Source: Ailurus styani (taxonomy: Eukaryota > Chordata > Mammalia > Carnivora > Ailuridae). Taken from it: DNA of 64,000 nucleotides. A model generated the notes under the pieces. That model saw only the letters and a program-made list of their open reading frames with translations. It did not search any database and was not told the DNA's origin. How positions within the stretch are numbered: position 1 is the first letter of the stretch; every line of letters starts with the position of its first letter. Of this stretch, positions 23,177 through 34,187 are shown one piece after another. The position numbers and the translations under genes are program-made. The DNA is taken from the NCBI GenBank assembly GCA_002007465.1, contig LNAC01000109.1:2169128-2233127 (forward strand), written 5' to 3'.

Positions 23177-23982
23177 GTAGAAAATAATAGTAATTACCAT
23201 GACAAACAGATCTCGTTAAGTTACAAAACAGAAACCGCAGAGGAGGCAGGAAAAAGGCCCAGGACTTCCTGGGAGTGAAGGCCAGAGAGAGACGGTTTCC
23301 CCTCCACCCCCACCCCTGTCCCCAGGATGTCCAGTGACCTTGGCAGGGGCGGCGGATGTCGCAAGTCACAAGAGTCCCAGGGTCCTGTGTCCGAGGGTGC
23401 TGAGGCGGAGCCCTGAGGCTGCAGGGTGGGGACAGGAAGGGGTGCGGGCGGCCTGGGCAGCCTCCATGGCCTCCTCCCCACCACTACCCAAACCAGTTTA
23501 TAGCCCCTTCACCCCTCCCCTCTAAACCCGTCTGTCAACTCTGTGTCAACTCTGGCTCCGCGGTCAGGTGGGTGAGTGAGGCCCCAGCCGTTCTCCTGGA
23601 CAACACAGGAATGGGCAGGGCACCCACTGGGAGGCAGAGCCCAAGCGAATTCAGGGCTGAGCTGTCCTGACCAGCAGGAGCCAGCTGCCCCCGCCCCCAC
23701 CACACCCTGTGACTCCTGCCCCCTCTCCTGTGTCCACGGGCCCTTCAGCGGAGAGAGGCACAGCGGTCTCTTTCTGTCCATCCTTGCTGGTGTAGGGGGG
23801 GGGGGCTCGGGTCAGTGTCCAAGGGGGGCCAGAAGGGTCTGAGGGCTGCCAGGCCAGTGGCCCGGCTCAGTCCCCGTGTGCCCAGCCCCAGGCAGCCTGC
23901 AGCCCCATCCTGGGCTCTCAGGTTGCGCCTTCAGTCCGGGGAGGGACAAAGCCGGCGGGGCAGAGCTTGAGGAGCGGGCGCC

Positions 23983-24612
23983 TTACACGTAGTTGCTGGC
24001 TGGGGCGGAGCGGGCGGCGGAGTACTTGGCCGAGTAGGGCTTGTCGGTGCGGGGCGGGCAGTTGCAGCAGAGAAGGGCTCCCCCGAGCAGCAGCAGCCCC
24101 GAGGCGGCCCAGCCGATGTAGAGAGAAGCGCCCATCTCCCGCTTCTGGCCCGAGGCCACCAGCGGGTTGTAGAAATCCCGGATGATGGTGTTGGCCGTCC
24201 AGGATGCCGGCACCATGACCAGCAGGCCGGCCAGCAGGAACACCACGCCCGCCACAATCATGGTCTTGGCCTTGGCGCTCTCATCCTCCACGCAGTTGGT
24301 GCACTTGCCCCCCACCACGGACAGCAGCACCCCCAGCACGGCGAGGAGGATGCAGATGACCATGAGGGCGCGGGCCGCCTGCAGGTCCTGCGGCAGCGCC
24401 AGCAGCGAGTCGTACACCTTGCACTGCATCTGGCCGGTGCTCTGCACCACGCAGTTCATCCACAGGCCCTCCCAGATGGTCTGCGACGTGACGATGTTGC
24501 TGCCGATGAAGGCCGTCACGCGCCACATGGGCAGCGCGCAGCTCAGGATGGCGCCCAGCCAGCCCAGCACCGCCAGCGCGATGCCCATCACCTGCAGCCC
24601 CATGGAGGCCAT
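23983..24612 (-). CDS. CLDN4: Claudin-4, tight-junction tetraspan protein, single coding exon
   Basis: This is a 209-residue protein, the same length as human claudin-4, from an ATG in good context (GCCATGG) to TAA-type stop. Claudin landmarks are all present: W30, GLW 49-51, and paired C54 and C64 in the first extracellular loop, then R81. Four membrane spans lie at about 8-28, 82-101, 117-137 and 161-181. The second loop carries NPLVASGQ (from 149), the claudin-4 form of the site known to bind Clostridium perfringens enterotoxin. The tail ends SNYV, a PDZ-binding motif for ZO proteins. Claudin-4 seals epithelial paracellular space and affects chloride and sodium selectivity. It is distinguished from claudin-3 by length, by the N-terminus [10 protein letters not shown] and by the tail. 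The coding exon is very GC-rich, with a nearly identical tract shared with CLDN3. Confidence 0.97.
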   Translation of the reverse strand: MASMGLQVMGIALAVLGWLGAILSCALPMWRVTAFIGSNIVTSQTIWEGLWMNCVVQSTGQMQCKVYDSLLALPQDLQAARALMVICILLAVLGVLLSVVGGKCTNCVEDESAKAKTMIVAGVVFLLAGLLVMVPASWTANTIIRDFYNPLVASGQKREMGASLYIGWAASGLLLLGGALLCCNCPPRTDKPYSAKYSAARSAPASNYV

Positions 24613-24799
24613 GGCTCAGCGTCTGCAGCGGCGGGGAGGGGGGTCTAGAACCTGGAAGGCTGCGGGGCTCCGGCCCTGGGGGCTGTAGGAATCCAAACAC
24701 GGAGGGCAGACCGCAGGGAAGACTTTCACTTGGAGTCCAGAGGTGTTGGATCAGCTCCCCAGGTCCCTAGTCTTCTACAAGCAGGAGCCCAGTAGCTCC

Positions 24800-24870
24800 C
24801 TTCAGCAGCCGGCTCCCGCGCGCAAGACCTGAACGGTTATATGGCTCTGCGGTGGGGGCGGGAGCAGAGG
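24800..24870 (-). promoter_or_regulatory. CLDN4: CLDN4 candidate core promoter
   Basis: On the minus strand a GC box (24853-24862) precedes a TATA-like ATATAA (24837-24842). A start about 30 bases further on, near 24810, would give a 5' UTR of about 200 bases, in keeping with mammalian CLDN4. Sp1 control of claudin-4 is known in general; the site placement here is inference. Confidence 0.5.
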
Positions 24871-26626
24871 GAGGGGTTTCAGTCACTGGGGCCTGCCCCC
24901 CCCACCCCCGACCAGTTTCTCTGGATTCCTGAACCCAGGCCAACTTGAAGGCACTTCAAGGCCTCAGCCCGGGGCCCCTGAGTCAGGATCCTGGAGAGCC
25001 AGTCTCAGGGGAAACTGCCCTCTCCCCCTGCCCCCGGCCCGTTGCTGAGGTCAGCCTGGAGACAGACACTGAGTCACAGCTCCTGGGCACCTGGACGCAT
25101 GAGGCAGCCAGCCCCAGCCCGGGTCGGGTCCTAAACACCAGGATCCCCACACCTCGGGCTCCCTCATTCCAGGTTTGGGTGGGCAGACAGGGTGGGGACG
25201 GTCAGGGAGAGGGTCTGAGGATGAAGTCCTGGGAATGTCAAGGAGGGGCCCCACCTTGATTACTGTAGTCCGGCCCTTATCACTGTCGCCTCTGGCCCCG
25301 TCACCACCTCCCCGGGGATTTCGGTGTGGGCTTCCTGAGGGTGGTTTGGAGAACACGGAGGTGGGGGGGGCAGGACTGCTGGGTCTGTCACCTGCTGTCC
25401 CCTCCCTTCCCACTGCCAGGCTCCCCAGCTCTGCAGAAGAGGAAGTCTTTGGGCTGAAGAGAAAAGGAAGCCTGTCCCCTCACCAGGAGAGTTTCGGCCA
25501 GTCCCCCGCCCCCCGCCCTTCCCCAGCCCCGGGGGCTGAAGCTGCTTGCCCAGAACTGAGTGGGGGAGGTCAGGGAGAGCAAGCCATGGCCAGGCCCTGG
25601 GAGCAGAAGCAAAAGTCTGTTTACTCTGGGAAGACACACAGAGCAGTGGTCAGATAAAGCGAGGATAGGGGCAAAGTCCCATGAGACCTGGACGGGGAGG
25701 AAGAACAGACTGGATAGAGGTGGGGCGCTGGGGAGGGGGCTTGGGAGGGAAGGGGAGCGGAGGGGCACAACTCCCTGGGGGGCGGGGGGGGCTGTAGTCC
25801 CTGTTTCTGTACTGAGGGCGGGAATCACCAGGAATGGGGCCCCTGGGAGTTGTGCAAGGCCGCAGGTCTGGGTGAAGGAGGACATTTGGGGAGAAGCAAC
25901 ATGGAGGGCAAAGGTACAGGAGCTTGGGGAAATGCAGCTAGTTCTAGGAACCCAGAGGAATCCAGTCTGACCAGACCCTGGGGTTGTGGGGGAGGGGCCG
26001 CGGGAGAAAGGGCCAGAAACCTCTGCCCCAAATATCACGGGCCCCAGGATGAGCAAGGGCATGGGGTGCCAGGCAGACAGGGGTCCACACACCTTAGAAA
26101 GATGTCTCTGGAAACCGAAAGGAGGTGAAAGAAAGCAGAGCAGGGTTTTGGGGGGTCTTTGTGGGGGACAGTGGTTGGGCCTCACTCGTCCCCCAGGGAT
26201 CAAGGGAACCCCTCACCCTCCACATAGTCACTACCAACATGGTTCCAAGGCATCCCTGAGCTCGAAGCACTGTCCGGCATCCTGGGATGGCCGCGTGTCC
26301 CCCAGCTTCCTACAGGAGAATCAGCCAGCGTGCGTGGTTTAGGTTGGAGTCATGTGTGAGCCTCGGCGACTTGGGAGGCCTTTGAGATGCCGTGTGGATG
26401 GGCTGACAAATCACAGGGCTGGCTGGGACAATCTAACGCGGTGGGGAAGTTGAGGTCTTGCGTTGTGGTTGGCGGTACACACAGCGCCCCCTCCCATGAG
26501 GCTGTGGGCTCCCAGAGGCAGAAGTCGGGGTGCTCAATGAATGCTTGGGGCACCGAGTAAGGCAGGAGGCACTCTCCTGGTTCCCAAATGCACCCCCCAC
26601 TTCCCTTACACTGCTCCCCCCTCCAG

Positions 26627-26631
26627 GCGCG

Positions 26632-26706
<75 letters not shown>
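26627..26706 (+). repeat. (GC)7(AC)n dinucleotide repeat
   Basis: An alternating GC run is followed by about 33 AC units. This alternating purine-pyrimidine tract can form Z-DNA. Confidence 0.97.
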
Positions 26707-26713
<7 letters not shown>

Positions 26714-26884
26714 AACAGGGACGGTTTCTGCCTAGACCACACCTCCCGGGTTTTCCTTACAAGGCTCAGAGCGGAGGAACAGCAGACGCCTGCAGGCTGA
26801 ACAACAGAGATAAGTACCCTCCCAGATTGGCAATAAGTGCTTTCCTGTGATGACCTCATCGAAAGTAAGTAGGGCAGGGACTCT

Positions 26885-26950
26885 GACAGCCTTTGTACAG
26901 ATAGGTAAACTGAGGCCGAGAGAAGGCCAAGGGCTTGGCCAGGACGGGAT
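26885..26950 (-). repeat. MIR fragment
   Basis: TTTGTACAGATAGGTAAACTGAGGC with a following AAGGGCTTGGCCAGG is the reverse MIR core. Confidence 0.6.
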
Positions 26951-27784
26951 GGGCACTCCATCATCAGAGCCTCCTTAGTCAGAGGCCCCTCATCCATGGT
27001 CCCAGCCCTTCAGTAAGCTTTCAGAGTCCAGAGGTGGGTTGCCCAGATAGCCAGACCCCGGCCGCACCCCACCCCACCCCCGCTCCTGCCAACTTCCTGC
27101 CCTTGTTTTCTTGTGACACAGCTAACTGGCATCTGGAGAAATGCGGGGTGGGGGGAGGGCGCACATGGGTCCTAGACCTTTCCACCTGTGGCTCAAAGAA
27201 GTGACTAAGAAGCTGTCCTTCCCTGCCCAGTTCAGCCAAGCACATCGCGGTTGGGGGAGGGGCTGAGCACAGGGAAAGGACAGGTGCAGGGGGGCCCAGG
27301 TGAAGGGCAGGCCCAAAGCAGGGGAGGTCTATGGGAAGCCTGGATGGGGCTGTGGGTCCAGGTATGCGGAAGGAACAGGAGGTCCCCGGGACCGTGAGCA
27401 GCTCTGCACATGAGCGGAGCTGGAGAAATATGTGTGGAGGCTTGACTTAGGCCAGGAGGTACTGGCAGGGTCCCACCCACCTGTTGCAGGAAAAACACCA
27501 GGAGAAACCAGACACTTTTCCTGCAGGCGCTCTGGCTCTGGCTCCGGCTCCGGAGCCTGCCGCTCCTAACAGCTTGAACAATGTTTTACTGTGACATCTA
27601 ATGGGTCTGCCATCTACCATCTTTGCTTCTGTGCTGAGGAGGTCAGGGCTGGCACTTTCTTCCTTGTCTTTCACCCAGTATTCATTGTCTAATTCTATGC
27701 TGATAGAATTGCATCATGCATGCCGGTTTTTTCAAGGACAGCCCTCTCCCCAGATCAGTGCCCCCATCACTGCCCACCTCATAA

Positions 27785-27930
27785 GCATCTCCCCAGCCGT
27801 GTGACCTTGGAGAGGCCCGTTTCCTTCTGAGCCTCAATTTCCCTCTTTGTCAAATGAGGACATCGGCGCTCCTCCCCTATGGAAGACACCTGACACATGA
27901 GATGAGGGTGTGAAAATGCCTTGTCAGCTG
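27785..27930 (+). repeat. MIR fragment
   Basis: GTGTGACCTTGGAGAGGCCC, GAGCCTCAATTTCCCTC and TGTCAAATGAGGACA follow the MIR order. Confidence 0.7.
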
Positions 27931-28467
27931 GAAAGTGCAGTACCAACGAGGACGAAGGAGCCACCCCTGGGCTCTGGTACAGCTCACAGCAGGTGGGAGC
28001 TGGGACTTCTTAGACCTCTCCTCCCCAGAGCCCTAGGAGCTCAGCCAAGCCCAGGATGGCAACTCCCCACCCCACCCCCATGCACACACCCCATGCCCGG
28101 TGTCCACTCCCCCGACATCCCTAGGAGGACAGCTACGGTCTCCCACCCAAACCTAGCCATTCCGCTGTCTTCTGAGCCTAGAGCCTGTGTCCTTGCAGGG
28201 ACTTCGCCCAGCCTGCCAGACCCCTACCAGGACAGCCAGAAGAATCTCCTTGGGCCAAGCAGACCTGGGCTCTGGGAACTTTCCTCCTTATTTCCTGGGA
28301 ACAAGGAGATTAAGACCAGGAGAGCTGGTGTCAGCTCAGAATTATCCCCGGACACCACCACCCCCCCGCCATAACATAACATTTTGATCCTTACAAAATC
28401 AAGCAGATTTTTTTGAAGACAAAAAGGAAACAGACTCACTCTCAGCTCAAAAATTAGTCTAGCTGAA

Positions 28468-28653
28468 TGGGCGCCTGGGTGGCTCAGTGGGTTAAAGCCT
28501 CTGCCTTTGGATCTCACGGTCCTGGGATCGAGGCCCGCATCGGGCTCCCGGCTCAAAAGGGAGCCTGCTTCCTCTTCTCTCTCTCTGCCTGCCTCTCTGC
28601 CTACTTGTGATCTGATCTCTCTGTGTGTCAAATAAATAAATAAAATCTTTAAA
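28468..28653 (+). mobile_element. Can-SINE, very recent
   Basis: Full-length copy with a perfect 19-base duplication at 28449-28467 and 28654-28672. Confidence 0.97.
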
Positions 28654-28697
28654 AAAAATTAGTCTAGCTGAAAGTTAGTCCAAAATATTTATTTCTG

Positions 28698-28877
28698 GGA
28701 AGCCTGCGTGGCTCAGTCAGTAAAGCATCTGTTGCCTTTAGCTCAGGTCATGATCCTGGATCGTGGGATTGAATCCCACATCGGGGTCCCCCCTCAACAA
28801 GGAGTCTGCCTCTGCCCCTGGTTCATGCTCTCTCTCTCTCTGCCAAATAAATAAATAAAATATTTTTTTAAAAAACC
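28698..28877 (+). mobile_element. Can-SINE
   Basis: Head GAAGCCTGCGTGGCTCAG, body and AAATAAATAAATAAAATA tail, with an 11-base duplication ATTTATTTCTG at 28687-28697 and 28878-28888. Confidence 0.93.
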
Positions 28878-28888
28878 ATTTATTTCTG

Positions 28889-30378
28889 CAGAAGTTTACA
28901 AACTCATTAGCCCACAGCCACGAGTTAAGATTCTGTTCTTTTTTTGAACCAGAGATGACGCCATTAAGTTCTAAGATGTTTAAATTTCAGTAAATAATCT
29001 GCAACAATCCTCCGTGAGCATACACACTGTGTCACCAAGGGTCACTTCAGACCATCTCCCTGCATTGTTCCAAGGCAGAATTTCCAGGAGGCTTCCAGCA
29101 ATAGGCGGTCACCTCCAGCCCTGGCCGGTGTGGACCAGCCGCCTCCTGCTCAGCTCTGGAAGCCACCGGGATTTCCCCAGGGTGGATCCTGCTTCGCTGG
29201 GAAGGCTGGCCCCCAGGCTGGCACTCTCTGAATCTGGGGGAGGATGTGGAGGCCCCTTTGTGGCTGTCCTATGAAATAGCCCCAGCTCTCCCTGGGTTGA
29301 GTCCCAGCTCTGCTACGACCCGTTCCGTGACATTGGGCAACAGCCTTGAACTCCCTCAACTGATTTCCTCATCTGGGTAAGGAGGATGACGAGGTCTCCT
29401 TCCCAGGCTCTGGGAAGCGCAGTGAAGACACACAGCCAGGGCCCAGGACCTGGGCCCACTCGGTCCCCTGAGAGTCTTCTGGCCGCCCTGACGGGGCCCT
29501 GGTGCGCCCAGAGGACAGGCCCCAGAAAGCCACAGTTCTCGGGCTCAGAAGTGGAGGCCCAGCCCCGAGCTGAGCGCGTCGCCCTCGGCCCTTGGCCTGG
29601 CAGCCCACAGCGGTGCCGTCCTCCCCACTGGCTCCGGATGGGGTAATGACAGGCCTGACTGCCCGGCCTGGCCAGACGGGCTGAGCCCGTGCTGCCCCAG
29701 GCTGGGCCCCACGTGGGCTGAGGGAGAGGGTGGCGAGGGGGAGGGTGGCAGTTCCAAGGAAGAGAAGCTGGGCTGGCCGCCCCCCACCCCCGGGCAGAGG
29801 GACAGGGATGGCTTCGGTGAGAGGGAGGGGCTGGGGGGTCCCCTGTGCTTGGTTAGAGAGAAGGTCAGATGCGGCAAGGATTCTGAGGGGGAGACTTACA
29901 GAGAGGACGGACTGAGTGAGTCTTTAATTGTTTCCCATTAAGTTTGTGCCTTGGATCCCAGCTTCGGGCTGGTGGTTTCAAAAAGTCTTGTATTTATGGG
30001 TGACTGTCACCATCCTCACCGTCCCACCACGCTGTCCAGCCGTTCACAGGCGGGCCACTCCCCTACTTCTCAGTGAGCTCCATCCCGGCCCCAGGCATGA
30101 GACGTCCTTCCCACCCACCCCAGTCCCTCCCCGCCCCACGCCCCCTCCTCATTTCTGTCGGTTATGTCTTCAATTTTCTGGAAGCAGTGGAAGGAGAGAA
30201 CCTAAAGGCCAGGGGATCCTTGAGGACTCTAATCTGATGGAGGAGTCAATCCCGCCCAGCCCCACCCCTCCCCAGCCAGGAAACCTGCTTCTGCCAGACC
30301 CTTCCAGTCAGTTGGTCAGCAAACAGTTTTCAAATACCTGACATGGGCCAGGCACCAGGCTGAGGGCCTTAGTATTAC
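28889..30378. other. Intergenic, no gene seen
   Basis: Unique GC-rich DNA with a modest CpG-rich patch at about 29440-29640 and one MIR piece. No supported exon. Confidence 0.55.
29300..29430 (+). repeat. MIR fragment
   Basis: GAGTCCCAGCTCTGCTACGAC, TGACATTGGGCAA and GATTTCCTCATCTGGGTAAG follow the MIR consensus order. Confidence 0.75.
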
Positions 30379-30395
30379 AAGAAATAATTTTCTCT

Positions 30396-30598
30396 GGGTG
30401 CCTAGGTGGCTCAGTGGGTTAAGCCTCTGCCTTTGGCTCAGGTCATGATCTCAGGGTCCTGGGATCCAGCCCAGCATTAGGCTCTCTGCTCAGCAGGGAG
30501 CTTGCTTCCCCCTCTCTCTCTGCCTGCCTCTCTGCCTACTTGTGCGCGCGCTCTCTCTCTGTGTGTCAAATAAATAAATAAAATCTTTAAAAAAAAGA
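30396..30598 (+). mobile_element. Can-SINE
   Basis: Full-length copy with a CT/GC/TG-rich body and an AAATAAATAAATAAAATCTTT tail. A 17-base near-perfect duplication (one mismatch) lies at 30379-30395 and 30599-30615. Confidence 0.95.
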
Positions 30599-30624
30599 AA
30601 GAAATCATTTTCTCTTACTATAGA

Positions 30625-30745
30625 ACTACATGGGGGGTATCGTTCCCATTGTAGAGATGGAAAAACTGAGGCTCTGAGAACTGATGTGACATTCAGGGCC
30701 ACCAGAATAATGACAAGGCCAGGATCCACACCTAGCCCTACCTGA
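30625..30745 (-). repeat. MIR fragment
   Basis: ATTGTAGAGATGGAAAAACTGAGGCTCTGAGA followed by a CCAGGATCCACACC block is reverse-strand MIR. Confidence 0.7.
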
Positions 30746-33700
30746 TTCTGGGGCTTCACCTCTCCACCCACCCTCTCTCCTGCACTGGACAGGCCCAGGG
30801 CCAGACATGGAGCTCAGTGAGGAGTCTGGCCAGCACTTGCCCTCAAGGTCCCTGGATCTGAATAGACAGTTTCCTACACCAGAGAGGCCAGCTCTGTGTG
30901 AACTCTGAAAAGGAAAGAGCCAGCTCCACCGGCAACCCAGGCCAGGCTTCCTGGAGGGAGTGACAGGTGGAAGAGAGAGTTCTCCAAAAAGGGAAATGGG
31001 GAGGGGTGGGGGAAGGGAGGGCCTCTGGGAGGGGGGGTGCTTTGTGGGGTCTGGAGCCAACAGATGATGGGGCTGGGCTGGAAAGCAAGTTGGGCTTATC
31101 AGGGGAGGCCTCGAGTGCCCAGCCCTGGAATGTGGGGACACAAGGGAGCCACAGACAGGCTTTGAGCAAGGGCAGGCCCAGTCAGCTGTGACTTGTAGGG
31201 AAGTACCTGGGCCAGTGTAGCAGGTTAACTGGAGAATGAGAGACAGGAGGGCTGCCCTGTTTTCAGGTAGATGAAGGAGCATCAGGGCAGGGAAGACGGG
31301 GCTTCCCTGGGGAAGGGGGCTGGGGTGGGTGGGTCATCTTGACCCAGGACCAGCCTGGATCCCAGAGCAGCCCACTGGCCCTGCACTAGGCTGGGCCGTG
31401 CCTCCAGTGGGCAGAGCCAGGGGCTGGGGGCCCCACCCGGCTGGTGGGAACCTCCAAGAAGCCTGGAACCCAGCACTCTTGCCCTCCAAGCAGCCGGGGC
31501 AGGGCCCACGCCTGCTGACAACAGAGCAGAGAAGCTGTTTCTGTTTTCATGACACACCGAGAGGGAGAGAGAAACCAGCAGGCCGACCTGGGGACTCCCG
31601 GGTTGGAAGCTAGTGAGTCAGCAGTGACAGGCCGGGAACAAAACCTATCCAAAGTCTAGGGATCCTAAGTGGCATCACCCCAACCCCAGGTGACTCAGAG
31701 ATCACATTACCCTTCCCTCCCGCTGCAGAGGGCCCCAGGCCTTGCTTCCGCGCCTCTGGCCTGGATGGGGCAGACCCCACCCCCACATCCTGACCCCTCG
31801 CCTCCTCGGGCCCCATCAGTCCAGCTGCTAGATCTTCTTGGTCCTCCTGCCAGGTGCACCCACTGACCCAGCCTGGCCAGCAGTCCTCATACCCCATGGC
31901 TCCCAGTTCCAGATGGGTCAAGCTCCGAGGAAGGGCCCCCAACCCCACCTGCCCCACCAGCTGGGAGGCAGGAGGTAGGGCCTAGCCCGGAGCAGCCATG
32001 CTTGTGGTCAGGCTTGAACTTTTCTCTTTTTCAGTGCTCTTTTTATGGCAGGGCTTAACCTACCTGGTTTGAACTTTTGATGTGTGCCCGGGTACCCACC
32101 CGCAGCACTTAGTCACACCCTCCCTCCTTCCTCCACACACCCCTGCTGCTCTCCAATGTGGCTGGGGGAGCCGCAGAGGCCTGGGGGGGTGGGGGTGGGG
32201 GGAGGCGGGGCACTGGCCAGCCGCCACCAGCGTGGTGTTACCACCCTCACTCCACAGCTCTCCCCCAACTCCCGAGCAGCCTACCCAAGCCAGGCCTCAC
32301 GACCCAGGCAGTTGGAAGCTCCCTGCACACACCTGGGTGTGCAGCCAGGCTCCTGAGTTTTAAGTTTTGTTTCTTTACTTTCAGTCACCTTATTCCAGCC
32401 TTTAGCATCTCAGCCGGCTGGCAGGAAAGCCAACATTGCTCCTTCCTGCAGCTCCTTCTTTGCCCAGGGTTCCTCTTGGTCCCAGGACACCCACAAGTCC
32501 CTCCTTGTCCCATCAGTCATTGCCAGGTCCTGGCTGTCATGGAAACCTCCAGGCTCCAGGCCCAGTGGCCCCTCCAGGGCCTGGGGCTCAGCGGCCTCCC
32601 AGGCACATGGAGGAATCAGAAATCACTGACCAAGAACCATGCAGCCATCGCCTAAAAGGTATCACCTTCTGTTCCGGGGAATAGCGCACCCAGTGCGTAG
32701 TAGGCACGCACAGTAGGAGCTTCCCTGTCCCGGCACATTCTCCAGTGGCCCACAGCCCCCCAAGTCCTGGCATCCCAATGGAGCCACCTCTTGCCTGTCC
32801 TTTCGGTCTGTCTTCACTCCAGAACACCAAACTCTGGCTCTCCTTGACCTTCGTCTCTACCTTGGGGTCAAGCTCAGGGAGAGCTTCTGCCTCAGCCCTG
32901 CCTCTCTTCCCATCCACCCCCCTCACACCAACCATTGTTTCCCCAGCCTCCTCGCTGGCCTCTCTCCGGCCTCACCCTCCACCCCAAGGGCACAGTGACC
33001 TTGAGACACACACTGACCTCCGGTCGCAGAAGCCTTTGCCCGGGGCCCCAAGTGAGCAAGATGACGTCCACCCCCAGGAGCAGACCCTAAAGTCTACCCT
33101 AGTTCTAGCCCAGACTTTCTCTCCTGCCACGTATCCTAATGTCCTGATGTCCTAGCCGGCCACCACATCCGCCAGCCACCTGCCCCTTATCACTGCGCTC
33201 TGAGCACACCGCATCCTTCTCAAGCCTCCTACCTTTGCACAGACTGAGGCCTCTGCCCAATAAGTACTCTCACCATTTTGCCAACATGGCAAAGCCCATC
33301 CCATCCTTCAAACCCCAGCTCTCAGACCGCTCCAGGGGGAGAGGGGGGACTGTGCACTCACCCACATGGTGTGGTCACCCCCATTGGAGCACCATGCTGC
33401 CCACGGATGTGGCCTCTGCCACTTGTCCCCCTTACCAGGCTGGGGGTTCCTTGAGGGCAGAGTGCCCATGCACTGCTCTCTGAGCCTCCCAAGAGAAGCC
33501 CAGGTGCGTCTGAACCCACATCAAAGGCTAGCTCCTGAATTCTTAGTATCGCTGGACATGAGTGGAACTAAGAAAGCAGGTATCAGGTATTACTAGAAAT
33601 AAATGCTTGGCTAAAAGGAGGAAAAGAGACGAATCTCCCGGGCAGAAAAGAACCAAAAAATGAGGGTAAAGGCTGTACCTTCATTAAGGGGAAGCATAAC

Positions 33701-33856
33701 CCCCTTGCTTCAAGTGTGGACTACAGTCACCTCCTTCCAAAGAGGACAGCTCAGGAAGGGGGAGAAAAGAGTAAGTGTATAGTAGAAGAACCTGACACAG
33801 AAGGCCTCAGCCAGGTGATCAAGGTCAACAACCATAACTAGAAGACGTGTTGGTCT
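30746..33856. other. Intergenic, mostly unique
   Basis: No supported exon. 30920-31240 has an 'aggccaggcttcctggagg' type old repeat module, and 32740-33500 resembles a broken L2 3' end (CCTTTGCACAGACTGAGGCCTCTG, CTTCAAACCCCAGCTCTCAGACC). The remainder is unclassified. Confidence 0.5.
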
Positions 33857-33999
33857 GGGACGTCTGGGTGGCTCAGTCATTAGGCGTAGGTGTCTGCCTT
33901 CTGCTCAGGTCATGATCCCGGGGTCCTGGGATGGAGCCCCCCACATCTGCATCCGGCTCCCTGCTTCTCCCTCTTCCTCTTGAAAAAAAAAATAATAAT
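33857..33999 (+). mobile_element. Can-SINE, internally shortened
   Basis: Head and mid part are present, but the CT body is short and the copy ends in a long A/AATAATA tail. A second SINE begins directly after it. Confidence 0.88.
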
Positions 34000-34000
34000 A

Positions 34001-34187
34001 GGGGCGCGTGGATGGCTCAATCAGTTAAGCGTCTGCCTTTGGCTCAAGTCATGATCTCAGGGTTCTGGGATCTAGCCCCGCATGGGGCTTCTTGCTCAGC
34101 GGGGAGTCTGCTTCTCCTTCTGCCTCTGCCCCTCCCCCTGCTCATTCTCTCTCTCTCCCTCTCTCAAATAAATAATAAAATCTTTAA
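34001..34187 (+). mobile_element. Can-SINE inserted in the tail of another SINE
   Basis: GGGGCGCGTGGATGGCTCAA head to AAATAAATAATAAAATCTTTAAAA tail. AATAATAATA occurs on both sides, so the target was the A-rich tail of the first SINE. Confidence 0.92.

Larger units (their letters stand above)
24871..28448. other. Intergenic DNA upstream of CLDN4
   Basis: GC-rich and repeat-poor, so it may hold CLDN4 enhancers, but no specific element can be named. It contains the CA tract (26.6 kb) and two MIR pieces. Long frames such as the minus-strand one over 25388-26203 have no recognisable protein features. Confidence 0.6.

Noticed and set aside
24281..24700. 139-codon minus-strand frame overlapping the CLDN4 start
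   Set aside because: Shifted frame of the CLDN4 exon.
25388..26203. 271-codon minus-strand frame upstream of CLDN4
   Set aside because: No recognisable domain, splice signal or conservation clue; GC-rich by chance.
26350..26997. 215-codon frame with a VCVCVC run
   Set aside because: Reads through the AC dinucleotide repeat.
28468..28560. tRNA gene-like A and B boxes
   Set aside because: These belong to the tRNA-Lys-derived heads of SINEs, with no intact cloverleaf and SINE tails following.
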